A stretch of DNA of 64,000 nt from Rhizobiaceae bacterium (GTDB lineage Bacteria > Pseudomonadota > Alphaproteobacteria > Rhizobiales > Rhizobiaceae). Position 1 is the stretch's first letter; every line of letters starts with the position of its first letter. The stretch spans positions 124,001 to 188,000 of the forward strand of contig JAEPMJ010000004.1 of NCBI GenBank assembly GCA_017644005.1. Direction: 5' to 3'. The notes under the pieces are model-generated. The model was not told where the DNA came from, searched no databases, and was given only the letters and a program-made list of their open reading frames with translations. Of this stretch, positions 37,348-46,300 are shown piece by piece. A program made the position numbers and the translations under genes.

Positions 37348-39963
37348 TCAAATCCCCTTCACAAACCCTTCCAGCACCTTCTTCTGGCCGGCCTTGTCGA
37401 AGTCGATGGTGAGCTTGTTGCCGTCGATTGCCGCGATGTTGCCGTTGCCGAATTTCTGGTGGAACACCCGGTCGCCGACCGTGAAGGCCGAGGGCGTCTC
37501 CGAGACGGACTTCGCCACCAACTCGCCCTCGATGGTGCGGCTTTTGACCGAACCTTTGCCGGCGCCATAACCTGAATCCACCTCGCCATAACCGATACGC
37601 TCCACGGCGTGTCCGGAGCGCGAGCCCCAGTTGCGGTCGGTCGCTTCGGTGCGGTTCTGCTGCGCCCGCTGCCAGCCCGGCGTGGCGTAGGTGTTTGAGA
37701 AGCTTGCGGGCTGCTCGTCGAAGCGGGATGCGCCATAGGGGTTGCGGCGGCCGAAGCTGCCTCCGCCCTGCGAAGCGTAACCGCCATAGGAGGCGCTTTC
37801 ATCGGCGACTTCCACATGCGCCTCCGGCAACTCGTCCATGAAGCGGGAAGGGATGGTCGATTGCCACAGGCCGTGGATGCGGCGGTTGGAAGCGAACCAG
37901 ATATGCAGGTTGCGCTTGGCTCGGGTGAGCCCGACATAGGCGAGGCGGCGTTCTTCCTCCAGGCCTGAGCGGCCGCCTTCGTCCAGCGCGCGCTGGTGCG
38001 GGAACAGACCTTCCTCCCAGCCGGGCAGGAAGACGGTGCCGAATTCCAGCCCCTTGGCGGAATGCAGCGTCATGATGGAGATGGCGTCCATCTCTTCATT
38101 CTGCTCGGCGTCCATGACCAGCGCGACATGCTCGAGAAAACCGCGCAGCGACTCATATTCCTCCATGGAGCGGATCAGCTCCTTGAGGTTGTCGAGCCGG
38201 CCGGGCGCTTCCGCCGAGCGGTCGTTTTTCCACATGTCGGTGTAGCCGCTCTCTTCGAGAATGATTTCAGCGAGTTCGGTGTGCGGCGTGGTGTCGAGCA
38301 GATCCTGCCAGCGGGCGAAATTGGCCGCAACTTCGCGCAGTGCGGCGCGTGGTTTGGGCTTCAGCTCGTCGCTTTCGGCGAGACGCGCGGCGGCCTCCAG
38401 CATCGGCACGCCGAGAGCGCGCGAGGCATCGTGAACCTGGCGGATGGTGGCTTCGCCGAGCCCGCGCTTCGGCGTGTTGACGATACGCTCGAAGGCGAGA
38501 TCGTCGGCGCCCTGTGCGACGACGCGGAAATAGGCCATCGCGTCGCGTATCTCCATGCGCTCGTAGAAGCGCGGGCCGCCGATGACGCGGTAGTTGAGCC
38601 CCAGCGTGACGAAACGGTCCTCGAATTCGCGCATCTGGAAGGACGCGCGCACCAGGATCGCCATGTCGTTGAGGTTTTCGCCGCGGCGCTGCGCGGCCTC
38701 GATCTCCTCGCCGACGGCGCGGGCTTCTTCTTCCGAATCCCAGGAGGCATGGACCTTGACCGGCGCATCGTCGGGGTCGGCAGCGTCGGTGAACAGCGTC
38801 TTGCCGAGGCGGCCTTCATTGTGGGCGATGAGATGGGAGGCTGCGCCCAGGATGTGTGCCGTGGAGCGATAGTTGCGTTCCAGCCTGATGACGGTGGCGC
38901 CCGGAAAGTCCTTTTCGAAGCGCAGGATGTTGTCCACCTCCGCACCTCGCCAGCCATAGATCGACTGATCGTCATCGCCGACGCAGCAGATGTTGATCTG
39001 CTGTGTGGGTTTGATTTTTTCACTCACGGCCGAGCGCTCGCCTTGCTCGCTGGCCTCCGCGGGGGCGGCCTGACCGGCCGACGCCCGGTCGGGCTTGCGG
39101 CCTTCGGCCGGAACGCCGCCTTTAGGTTCGGGCCTTTGCGCGATCAGGCGCAGCCACAGATACTGGGCCGTGTTGGTGTCCTGATACTCGTCGACGAGGA
39201 TGTATTTGAAGCGGCGGTGGTAGTCGGCGAGCACGTCGTGGTGTTCGCGGAAGATGCGGATCGGATGCAGCAGAAGGTCGCCGAAATCGACCGCGTTGAG
39301 CGTCGCCAGCCGGTCCTGATAGGCCTGATAGAGCTCGCGGCCCCTGCCGTTCATCGACGCGCGGGCGTCGCCCTCGGGAATATCCTTGGGCCCGAAACCG
39401 CGGTTCTTCCAGCCATCGACGATTTGGGCGAACTGGCGCGCCGGCCAACGCTTGTCGTCCAGTCCCTCGGCCTGGATGAGCTGCTTCATCAGGCGGATCT
39501 GGTCGTCGGTGTCGAGTATGGTGAAGCCGGATTTGAGCCCGGCGAGCTCGGCGTGGCGGCGCAGGATCTTGACGCCGATGGAGTGGAAGGTGCCGAGCCA
39601 TGGCATGCCTTCCACCTGTTCGCCGACGAGGACGCCGATGCGCGCCTTCATCTCGCGCGCCGCCTTATTGGTGAAGGTGACGGCGAGAATCTGCGAGGGC
39701 CAGGCGCGACCGGTGGCCAGAATGTGCGCGATGCGGGTGGTGAGCACGCGGGTCTTGCCTGTGCCGGCGCCTGCCAGCACGAGAACCGGACCTTCGGTCG
39801 TCTCCACAGCCTGCCGCTGCTCTGGGTTCAGCCCGTCGAGATAGGCGGGCGCGGCGGGCCTTTGCCGCGCGGCCATGGCACGCGCGGCGAGGCCGCTGCC
39901 GGCCGCCGGGGAGGCGCCATCCCCGTCTGCAGGGAACGGGGGTAGATCAAAATCGCTGGACAT
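37348..39963 (-). CDS. uvrD: UvrD/PcrA-type ATP-dependent DNA helicase
   Basis: This is a superfamily 1A 3'-5' helicase for nucleotide excision repair and replication restart. The protein has 871 residues. Walker A AGAGTGKT is at 64-71, motif II DEYQDT at 258-263, motif III GDDDQSIYGWRG at 329-340 and motif V MTLHSAKGLEF further on; VGLTRAKRNL carries motif VI. The C-terminal RVFHQKFGNGNI segment is the PcrA/UvrD tudor-like RNA polymerase-binding element. Between motifs II and III is an extra hydrophilic segment (residues 278-322) whose DNA is palindrome-rich. ATG 39963 gives the family N-terminus; upstream in-frame codons do not. The antisense 649-residue frame is a shadow. Confidence 0.95.
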   Translation of the reverse strand: MSSDFDLPPFPADGDGASPAAGSGLAARAMAARQRPAAPAYLDGLNPEQRQAVETTEGPVLVLAGAGTGKTRVLTTRIAHILATGRAWPSQILAVTFTNKAAREMKARIGVLVGEQVEGMPWLGTFHSIGVKILRRHAELAGLKSGFTILDTDDQIRLMKQLIQAEGLDDKRWPARQFAQIVDGWKNRGFGPKDIPEGDARASMNGRGRELYQAYQDRLATLNAVDFGDLLLHPIRIFREHHDVLADYHRRFKYILVDEYQDTNTAQYLWLRLIAQRPEPKGGVPAEGRKPDRASAGQAAPAEASEQGERSAVSEKIKPTQQINICCVGDDDQSIYGWRGAEVDNILRFEKDFPGATVIRLERNYRSTAHILGAASHLIAHNEGRLGKTLFTDAADPDDAPVKVHASWDSEEEARAVGEEIEAAQRRGENLNDMAILVRASFQMREFEDRFVTLGLNYRVIGGPRFYERMEIRDAMAYFRVVAQGADDLAFERIVNTPKRGLGEATIRQVHDASRALGVPMLEAAARLAESDELKPKPRAALREVAANFARWQDLLDTTPHTELAEIILEESGYTDMWKNDRSAEAPGRLDNLKELIRSMEEYESLRGFLEHVALVMDAEQNEEMDAISIMTLHSAKGLEFGTVFLPGWEEGLFPHQRALDEGGRSGLEEERRLAYVGLTRAKRNLHIWFASNRRIHGLWQSTIPSRFMDELPEAHVEVADESASYGGYASQGGGSFGRRNPYGASRFDEQPASFSNTYATPGWQRAQQNRTEATDRNWGSRSGHAVERIGYGEVDSGYGAGKGSVKSRTIEGELVAKSVSETPSAFTVGDRVFHQKFGNGNIAAIDGNKLTIDFDKAGQKKVLEGFVKGI
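38998..39132. repeat. Palindrome-rich in-frame insertion in uvrD
   Basis: This DNA encodes the extra 45 residues of UvrD (rich in Pro, Ala, Glu, Lys). It contains GACCGG/CCGGTC (39072-39077, 39085-39090), CGGCC/GGCCG (39098-39102, 39106-39110) and a GAGCGCTC palindrome near 39032-39039. The combination of a length multiple of three, low-complexity protein and stacked inverted repeats suggests an inserted palindromic element kept in frame. Confidence 0.4.
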
Positions 39964-40045
39964 TGCCCTGAATGTAGCGATTCGGCCTCGAAAAACCAGC
40001 AGCGCGGCCAGCAAGATGTCAGCAGTGTTCAGGAATGCGGCGCGC

Positions 40046-40456
40046 TCAATGCTCGCTGGTGCATTGGTCGTGATCGGCAAGCGCGCTTAGCACATGGCAT
40101 TCGCCGATCGTTTCGCCATGGCAGGCGGCGATGCGGGCGAGCTCCTTTTCCAGCTTGCGCAGGCGCGCGATGCGCTCGCGCACGTTCTTCAGATGCGTTC
40201 TGGCGATGTGATCCGCATCCGCGCAGGGGCGTTCGGGATGTGCGCCGAGTTCGATCAATTCGCGGATCGCCTCGACACCGAGCCCGAGATCACGGGCATG
40301 GCGAATGAAGGCCAGGCGCTCCAGATCGGCGTTGCCGTAGCGGCGCTGATTTCCTTCCGTGCGGCCGGGTTCGTCGATCAGTCCGGCCTGCTCGTACCAC
40401 CGAATTGTGGGCACCTTGACGCCGGTACGGCGCGACAACTGGCCGATCGTCAACAT
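40046..40456 (-). CDS. MerR-family metal-responsive regulator (CadR/PbrR-like)
   Basis: The 136-residue protein has the MerR winged helix at 1-70 (LTIGQLSRRTGVKVPTIRWYEQAGLI), a dimerisation coiled coil at about 85-112 and cysteines at C78, C112, C120 and C132. Cysteines near 77/112/119 are the metal ligands in CadR and PbrR-type sensors for Cd, Pb or Zn, so a soft or divalent metal sensor is likely; the metal itself is inferred. It is transcribed away from a cation transporter gene, and the shared 74-bp region holds a MerR-type promoter. The closing HDQCTSEH tail may add a metal site. Confidence 0.88.
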   Translation of the reverse strand: MLTIGQLSRRTGVKVPTIRWYEQAGLIDEPGRTEGNQRRYGNADLERLAFIRHARDLGLGVEAIRELIELGAHPERPCADADHIARTHLKNVRERIARLRKLEKELARIAACHGETIGECHVLSALADHDQCTSEH

Positions 40457-40469
40457 TGGAAAATACCTC

Positions 40470-40500
40470 TTGAAGCTCTAGTCGCTAGAGGAATTAGAGT
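40470..40500 (+). promoter_or_regulatory. MerR-type promoter/operator for the cation transporter
   Basis: TTGAAG (-35, 40470-40475) and TAGAGT (-10, 40495-40500) are separated by 19 bp, the overlong spacing that MerR activators correct by untwisting DNA. The spacer contains the perfect dyad CTCTAG-TCG-CTAGAG (40476-40490). It drives the gene starting at 40531. Confidence 0.85.
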
Positions 40501-40530
40501 GCCCGCAGCTTGAATTCAAGAGGTAGAAAA

Positions 40531-41169
40531 ATGAGTGCATCCTGCGGACATGACCACCATTTCGACGGTGTATCGGACGACTACAAACGCCGCCTTTGGG
40601 CCGTGATCGCCATCAACGCGGCGATGTTCGGCGTCGAGATGACGGCCGGCCAGCTCGCCGGTTCGCAGGCACTGAAGGCCGACGCGCTGGACTTCTTTGC
40701 CGACGCGGCGACCTATTTCGTTTCGCTGATGGTGATAGGCCAGGCGGTGCGGGTGCGTACCACCGCGGCCTTCGCCAAGGGGATCAGCCTGTTTGTCATG
40801 GGGCTTTGGGTGGCAGGCAGCACGATCTATCAGGTTCTGGTGCTTGGCGTGCCTGAACATCAAGTGATGGGGGCCGTGGGCTTTCTGGCGCTCGCCGCAA
40901 ACGTTGCCAGCGTGCTGATCCTGATGCGTTACAAGGACGGCGACGCCAATGTGCGTTCGGTGTGGCTGTGCTCGCGCAACGACGCCATCGGCAATGTCGC
41001 GGTGATGATTGCGGCCGCAGGCGTGTGGCTCACGGCGACTGCCTGGCCGGACCTGATCGTGGCCGGCATCATGTCAGGTCTGTTTCTGTCGTCCGCGGCA
41101 CAGATATTGCGGCAATCGCTGCGTGAATGGCGCATGGGCGGCGAGGCGCACGAGCACCAGCATGGCTGA
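40531..41169 (+). CDS. CDF-family cation efflux transporter
   Basis: This 212-residue membrane protein of the cation diffusion facilitator type has five to six helices, a His-rich N-terminus (CGHDHHFDG) and a His-rich C-terminus (HEHQHG). Intramembrane acidic residues lie in KADALDFFADAATYF, and the partner site is SRNDAIGN. The usual HxxxD pair of zinc CDFs is replaced by DxxxD and N/D-type residues. It lacks the long cytoplasmic C-terminal domain of YiiP. Control by the adjacent MerR regulator indicates metal export. The ATG at 40531 follows the MerR-type promoter by 30 bp. Confidence 0.85.
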   Translation: MSASCGHDHHFDGVSDDYKRRLWAVIAINAAMFGVEMTAGQLAGSQALKADALDFFADAATYFVSLMVIGQAVRVRTTAAFAKGISLFVMGLWVAGSTIYQVLVLGVPEHQVMGAVGFLALAANVASVLILMRYKDGDANVRSVWLCSRNDAIGNVAVMIAAAGVWLTATAWPDLIVAGIMSGLFLSSAAQILRQSLREWRMGGEAHEHQHG

Positions 41170-41199
41170 TACTGGTTGCGCTCGGCCGGGGAAGCCAGC

Positions 41200-41685
41200 C
41201 TAGCCGTTCTTCTTGATACCGATGGAGCGGCCGGCGCGTTCCGGCCGCGGCAGGGCCTTATGCGCCGCGAACATCGTTTCCACCCGCTCACGGATGTCGG
41301 GCGGGAAGGGGGCAACTTTCGGACCTGACATGTCGATATGCAGCGTGAGCGTTTCCGCTGTTGCCGCCAGCCATCCGTCGACGTGATACAGTTCCTGGAA
41401 GACGTGCAGCCGTTTCGCGTCGTAGTCCAGCAGTTGAAACCTGCCGCAGACGCGATGCTCCAGATGCAGTTCGCGGACGTAACAGATGTGGAACTCGGCG
41501 GTGTAGGTGGTGAACCGGCGCAGTTTTGCGTAGTTGGGGCCCATACCCAGCAGCTCGAAAGCGTCGTCAACGGACCTGTCGAACAGCACGCTGTAGTAGG
41601 CCATGTTGAGATGGCCGTTATAGTCGATCCAGTCGGGCTGAATGGCCAGTTCCGATGTGGTGAGCGGCGCGTCGTCAAGATTCAT
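41200..41685 (-). CDS. Hot-dog fold acyl-CoA thioesterase
   Basis: The 161-residue protein is of the 4-hydroxybenzoyl-CoA thioesterase-like group. The active-site region is DWIDYNGHLNMAYYSVLFD near residues 18-36, with the typical DxNGH(L/M)N pattern, and HICYVRELHLEHRV follows. It should hydrolyse an acyl-CoA, but the substrate is unknown; carnitine-related or aromatic acyl-CoAs are possible. ATG 41685 is preferred because it begins just before the fold; the longer frame (41736) adds a charged tail. It is divergent from the FAD oxidase gene, with 115 bp between. Confidence 0.8.
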   Translation of the reverse strand: MNLDDAPLTTSELAIQPDWIDYNGHLNMAYYSVLFDRSVDDAFELLGMGPNYAKLRRFTTYTAEFHICYVRELHLEHRVCGRFQLLDYDAKRLHVFQELYHVDGWLAATAETLTLHIDMSGPKVAPFPPDIRERVETMFAAHKALPRPERAGRSIGIKKNG

Positions 41686-41800
41686 GCGGGTCGGGTCCTT
41701 CGAAGGTATCGCAGGATCGCGTTTTGACGATTGCAAAACAAGCCGCTACGAGAATCCAGTCGGCAATTTGGCAGGGCGCCCAGCGCGCAGGAGGTTCGAA

Positions 41801-43216
41801 ATGGCGCTTGAGGGCATCGAAAAGGTCGCGCGGAACGAGACCGGTATCGAAGCCGTACTGGGCATTTTGCGGCAGCGCTATGGCGAACGCTTCCAGACCG
41901 GGCAGGCGATCCGCCAGCAGCACGGGCACACCACCACCTATATTCCGGGGCAGGCGCCGGACGGTGTCCTGTTCGCCGAGGTTGCCGAAGAGGTGCAGGA
42001 CGCCGTTCGTATCTGCGCCGACCATAATGTGCCGGTGATCCCGTTTGGCACCGGAAGTTCTCTGGAAGGTCATGTGAATGCGCCCGGCGGCGGCATTTCG
42101 GTCGATCTGTCGCGTATGAACAAGGTGCTCGCCGTTCACGCCGAGGACCTGGACTGCACCGTCGAGGCTGGCGTTACCCGCACCCAGCTCAACGATTACC
42201 TGCGCGACACCGGACTGTTTTTCCCGATCGATCCGGGAGCGGATGCCAGCCTTGGCGGCATGGCCTCCACGCGTGCGTCCGGCACCAATGCGGTGCGCTA
42301 CGGCACGATGCGGGAGAACGTCATGTCGGTAAGCGCCGTGATGCCCGACGGGCGGCTCATCAACACCGCCAAGCGGGCACGCAAATCGTCCGCCGGCTAC
42401 GACCTCACGCGACTTCTCGTCGGTTCGGAGGGAACGCTCGGCATCATCACCTCGCTGACATTGAAGCTGCACGGCATACCGCAGGCGATTACGGGCGGCG
42501 TGTGCCCGTTCTCAACAGTCGAAGCAGCCTGCAATGCCGTGATTGCAACCATTCAGATGGGCGTGCCGGTGGCGCGCATCGAACTCATCAACACGCTCGG
42601 CATGAAGGCGATCAACGCCTATTCGAAGCTCGACTACCCGGAAGGGCCGTGCCTGTTTCTAGAGTTCCATGGGAGCGACGCCAGTGTGACAGAGCAGGCG
42701 GAGACATTCGCCGACATCGCCGACGAATTCGGTGGCGGGCCGTTCCGCTGGACCGGCGTCGCGGAGGAGCGAAACAAACTGTGGAAAGCGCGGCACGATG
42801 CCTATTGGGCCGGCATGGCACTGAGACCAGGCGGACAAAATCTGACGACAGACGTTTGCGTGCCGATCTCGCGACTATCCGACTGCATCGCCGAAACGGA
42901 AGCCGACATTGCGGAGAGTGGGCTTATCGCGCCCATTGTCGGTCATGTCGGCGACGGCAATTTCCATGTCATGGTGCTTATCGACCCCTCAGATGCCGAG
43001 GAACTCAAGCGTGCTGAGGCCTTTGTCGGGCGGCTCAACCTGCGCGCGATTGCTATGGACGGCACGTGTACGGGCGAGCACGGCATCGGCCAGGGAAAGA
43101 TGCAGTTTCTGACGCATGAGCTTGGCCCGGCGGTCGACTACATGCGCGCGGTCAAACAGGCGATCGATCCCAAAGGCATCATGAACCCGGGGAAGATTTT
43201 CTCCAGAACCGGATGA
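41801..43216 (+). CDS. FAD-binding 2-hydroxyacid oxidase/dehydrogenase (GlcD/D-lactate dehydrogenase-like)
   Basis: The 471-residue protein has an FAD_binding_4 domain (about 45-220) with VPVIPFGTGSSLEGHVNAPGGG and GGMASTRASGTNAVRYGTM, and an FAD-oxidase C domain with GHVGDGNFH and CTGEHGIGQGK. The two His motifs are typical of D-lactate dehydrogenase (cytochrome) and glycolate oxidase GlcD. It probably oxidises a 2-hydroxy acid and passes electrons to cytochrome c or quinone. The substrate is not determinable. ATG 41801 has AGGAGG at 41789-41794. No glcE or glcF follows, so it works as a single subunit. Confidence 0.87.
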   Translation: MALEGIEKVARNETGIEAVLGILRQRYGERFQTGQAIRQQHGHTTTYIPGQAPDGVLFAEVAEEVQDAVRICADHNVPVIPFGTGSSLEGHVNAPGGGISVDLSRMNKVLAVHAEDLDCTVEAGVTRTQLNDYLRDTGLFFPIDPGADASLGGMASTRASGTNAVRYGTMRENVMSVSAVMPDGRLINTAKRARKSSAGYDLTRLLVGSEGTLGIITSLTLKLHGIPQAITGGVCPFSTVEAACNAVIATIQMGVPVARIELINTLGMKAINAYSKLDYPEGPCLFLEFHGSDASVTEQAETFADIADEFGGGPFRWTGVAEERNKLWKARHDAYWAGMALRPGGQNLTTDVCVPISRLSDCIAETEADIAESGLIAPIVGHVGDGNFHVMVLIDPSDAEELKRAEAFVGRLNLRAIAMDGTCTGEHGIGQGKMQFLTHELGPAVDYMRAVKQAIDPKGIMNPGKIFSRTG

Positions 43217-43325
43217 GTCCGTCCGGCACCTTGCGTCGGCGGGTGATTGCCACTTTATCGACAGACTGATGCAGGTAAAGTGAAGCTGTCTTTGGCGCAT
43301 ACCGGCTGAACGCGGGAGAAATCAC

Positions 43326-46300
43326 CTGGCCCGGCTCTTCGTCATCATCGGCGGTCTGATCGTCCTGGCGCTGACCTTGGTGCTGGTGGTGCCCTATTTT
43401 ATCGACTGGACGAGCTACAAATCCGAATTCGAGCGCGAAGCGAGCCGCATTCTCGGCCGCGAGGTCGTGGTGCGCGGCGATGCGCGGGCGCGGCTTCTGC
43501 CGCTGCCTTCGGTGACTTTCACCGACGTGGAGGTTGCCGGGCGGGAGCCGGGCAGGCCCGCGATCACCGTTGAAACCTTTTCCATGGACGCCGAACTGGC
43601 GCCCTTCCTGCGCGGAGAACTGCTGATCTTCGATATGCGTATCGAGCGGCCAAAGGCGCGGATCGCGATCGACGATAACGGCACAGTTGACTGGGCTCTG
43701 CGGCCCTCGACGCCGTTCGACGCCGGGCAGGTGACGCTTGAAAAGGTTTCGATCATCGAAGGGCGGATCGATGTCGATCACGCCGCAAGCGGGCGAACCC
43801 ACGCGCTGACCGAAGTCAATGCCGATATTTCGGCGCGTACGCTGGCCGGGCCCTGGCGCATGACGGGTTCCATGCGCGTCGACGGATCGCTGACGGCGCT
43901 TTCGGTTTCGACCGGAGCGTTGGAGGAAGAGACGGGAACGATGCGCCTGCGGGTGCGCGCCGAACCCGAACGGTATGGTTTCGGGTTGGAAACGGACGGT
44001 CATGCAGGGCTGCGCGACGGCGTATTCGGCTATGATGGAATGTTCCGGTTGACGGCGCGCGGGGTTGAGCGTTTGCGCGGCACGGATGGCGCCACATTCG
44101 AGATCAGCGACAGGAGTGAACAGAACGATGCGCCGCCGGCCTATCGTGTGTCGGGCAACTTCGGCCTCAATCATGAGAAGATCGATGTCGGCGAGTTCCG
44201 CTTCGAGACCGGACCGCTCGCCGATCCCTATGTCGCCAACGGCAACGCCTCGATTACACTGGGCGCCAATCCGCGCTTCGATATTTCCGCCGATGGCGCG
44301 CAGCTGCGCTTCGAAGACGCGGGTGAGGTCGGCGATGGCTCGCTGGCGCTGCCGCAACGGTTGGCGGCTTTCAAGGAAGTGATGTTCGATCTGCCGAAAC
44401 CTGAAATTCCAGGCAAGATCGAAGTGAACCTGCCTGCCATCGTGGCCGGCGACACAACCGTGCGCAACGTTTCGCTTTCGGCTGAACCGGTGGAAAAGGG
44501 CTGGGCCATCGCGTCGGCTTCGGCAACGCTGCCGGGCCGCGCGACGCTGGAAGGCAGTGGCTTTCTCAACGCAACGTTTGGCGAATTCGGATTTACCGGC
44601 CGGCTGCTCCTTGCCGTGGGCCAGCCTTCCGGTTTTGCCGCGTGGCTTTCGAAGGACGTCGACGAAGCGATCCGCAGGCTGCCGGCGGCCGGCTTCGAAG
44701 CAACTGTCGAGTTGACCGAAGAACGCCAGGTCTTTCAAAATCTGGAATTGCGTCTGGGAGACGCGGGGTTCAGCGGCCGGATAGTCAACGAACAGCCGGC
44801 GGACCGGCGGCCATCGATGCTGGTCGACCTGACCGGCGGCAGTCTCGATGTCGAAGGTCTGGCGGCGTTTGCGTCGCTGTTCGTGAACGATAGCGGTGCG
44901 ACACGACTTGCCGACCATGATCTCGACTTCAAGATCAAGGCAGGACCGGTCACGGTTGCGGGCATTACCGCCGAAGGGGTGGACACGGCGCTGCGGCTTC
45001 GCGACGGGCGACTGGAGATCGACCGGCTGGCTTTTGCCGACGTTGAGGGCGTTTCGATCAGCGCCACGGGCTCGCTCGACGATGTTGGCGGGGCGCCGAC
45101 CGGACAGCTCGGCGCGACGCTCATTGCGGGTGACCTGGCACCTCTGATCTCCGCAACCTCGGAGCGGTTTCCCGAAAATACGCTGCTGGCGGCACTCAGC
45201 GACCGGGCGGCCGCGTTTCCGGGCATATACAGCGAGGCCAATCTCGACCTCGACGTGCAACTCGCCGAAGCCGGCGATCGACAGCGGCTTATCTTCAACA
45301 TCAAGAATGGCGCACTTGGCGGCAGCACGATCGACCTGGGGTTGACCGCCGTCGGGTCGATTGCTGACCCGTATTCCGCATCGACCGATCTGTTTTTGAC
45401 CGCAAGCAACGACGAGCCCGGCGCGATCTACGCGCTCTACGGCATTCCGGCGCTGCCGTTCGGTTTCGCGGGGGCGCTTGGCACCGAACTCGAATTCGCC
45501 GGGGTGCCGGAGGAGGGTGCGTCGGTGACGTTTCGGGCCGCGGGCGACGGCCTCACGGCAACCTTCGATGGCACTGTAAGCGTGGATGCATCGCGGTTCG
45601 AACTCAACGGCGACGGCAAGCTCGATGCCGACGACCTCGAGCCGTATCTGATGACCGCGGGCGTTACCCTGCCCGGTATGGGGCTCGGCGTGGAAGCTTC
45701 GCTTTCCGCCAATCTCGACCTTGCCGATGGCGTGCTGATCGCTTCCGGTCTCTCCGGCGCGCTTGGCGGCAACGAGCTTGCGGGCGATATCAACGCAACG
45801 GTCCGCGACGGCCTGCCGCATTTCACGGGGGCGCTGAGGCTCGAGGCACTCGATATCGGGCTGTTGATCGCGACCGTACTCGGGGAGGCTTCCATGGACA
45901 TGGAGGCCGGCGGCGTATGGCCGCGCATCCCCTTCGAACCTGCGGCGCGCCCGCCGTTCACGGCCGAGCTGGAACTCAATGCCGCGGCGTTGCTTCTGAA
46001 CGGAGCTCCGGCCGCGCGCGACGCAAAAATGTCGGCCAGGATCAACCGCGAAGGCGCAAGGCTGGCCAACGCTTCTGCCGCGTTTCATGGCGGCACCATC
46101 GGCGGCCTGTTCGAACTCAGCAACAACAATGGTTCGGGCTTATTTTCCGGCCAGCTCAAGATCGCGAACGCGCCGGTGCCCGAGTTGATTCCAGGTGCTG
46201 CTCTCGAAGGCAAAGCCGACATTTCCGCCAGCCTCACGGCCAACGGCAAGTCAGTTGAAGGCATGATGGCATCGCTGTCGGGATCGGGGACGGCGACCGT

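Noticed and set aside
37996..39945. A 649-residue open frame on the plus strand
   Set aside because: It is antisense to uvrD, has no domain or ribosome-binding site, and shows shadow composition.
43179..46088. A 969-residue open frame on the minus strand
   Set aside because: It lies fully antisense to the AsmA gene, has no recognisable domain and is rich in Arg, Gly and His, as expected for codon-bias shadows in GC-rich DNA.
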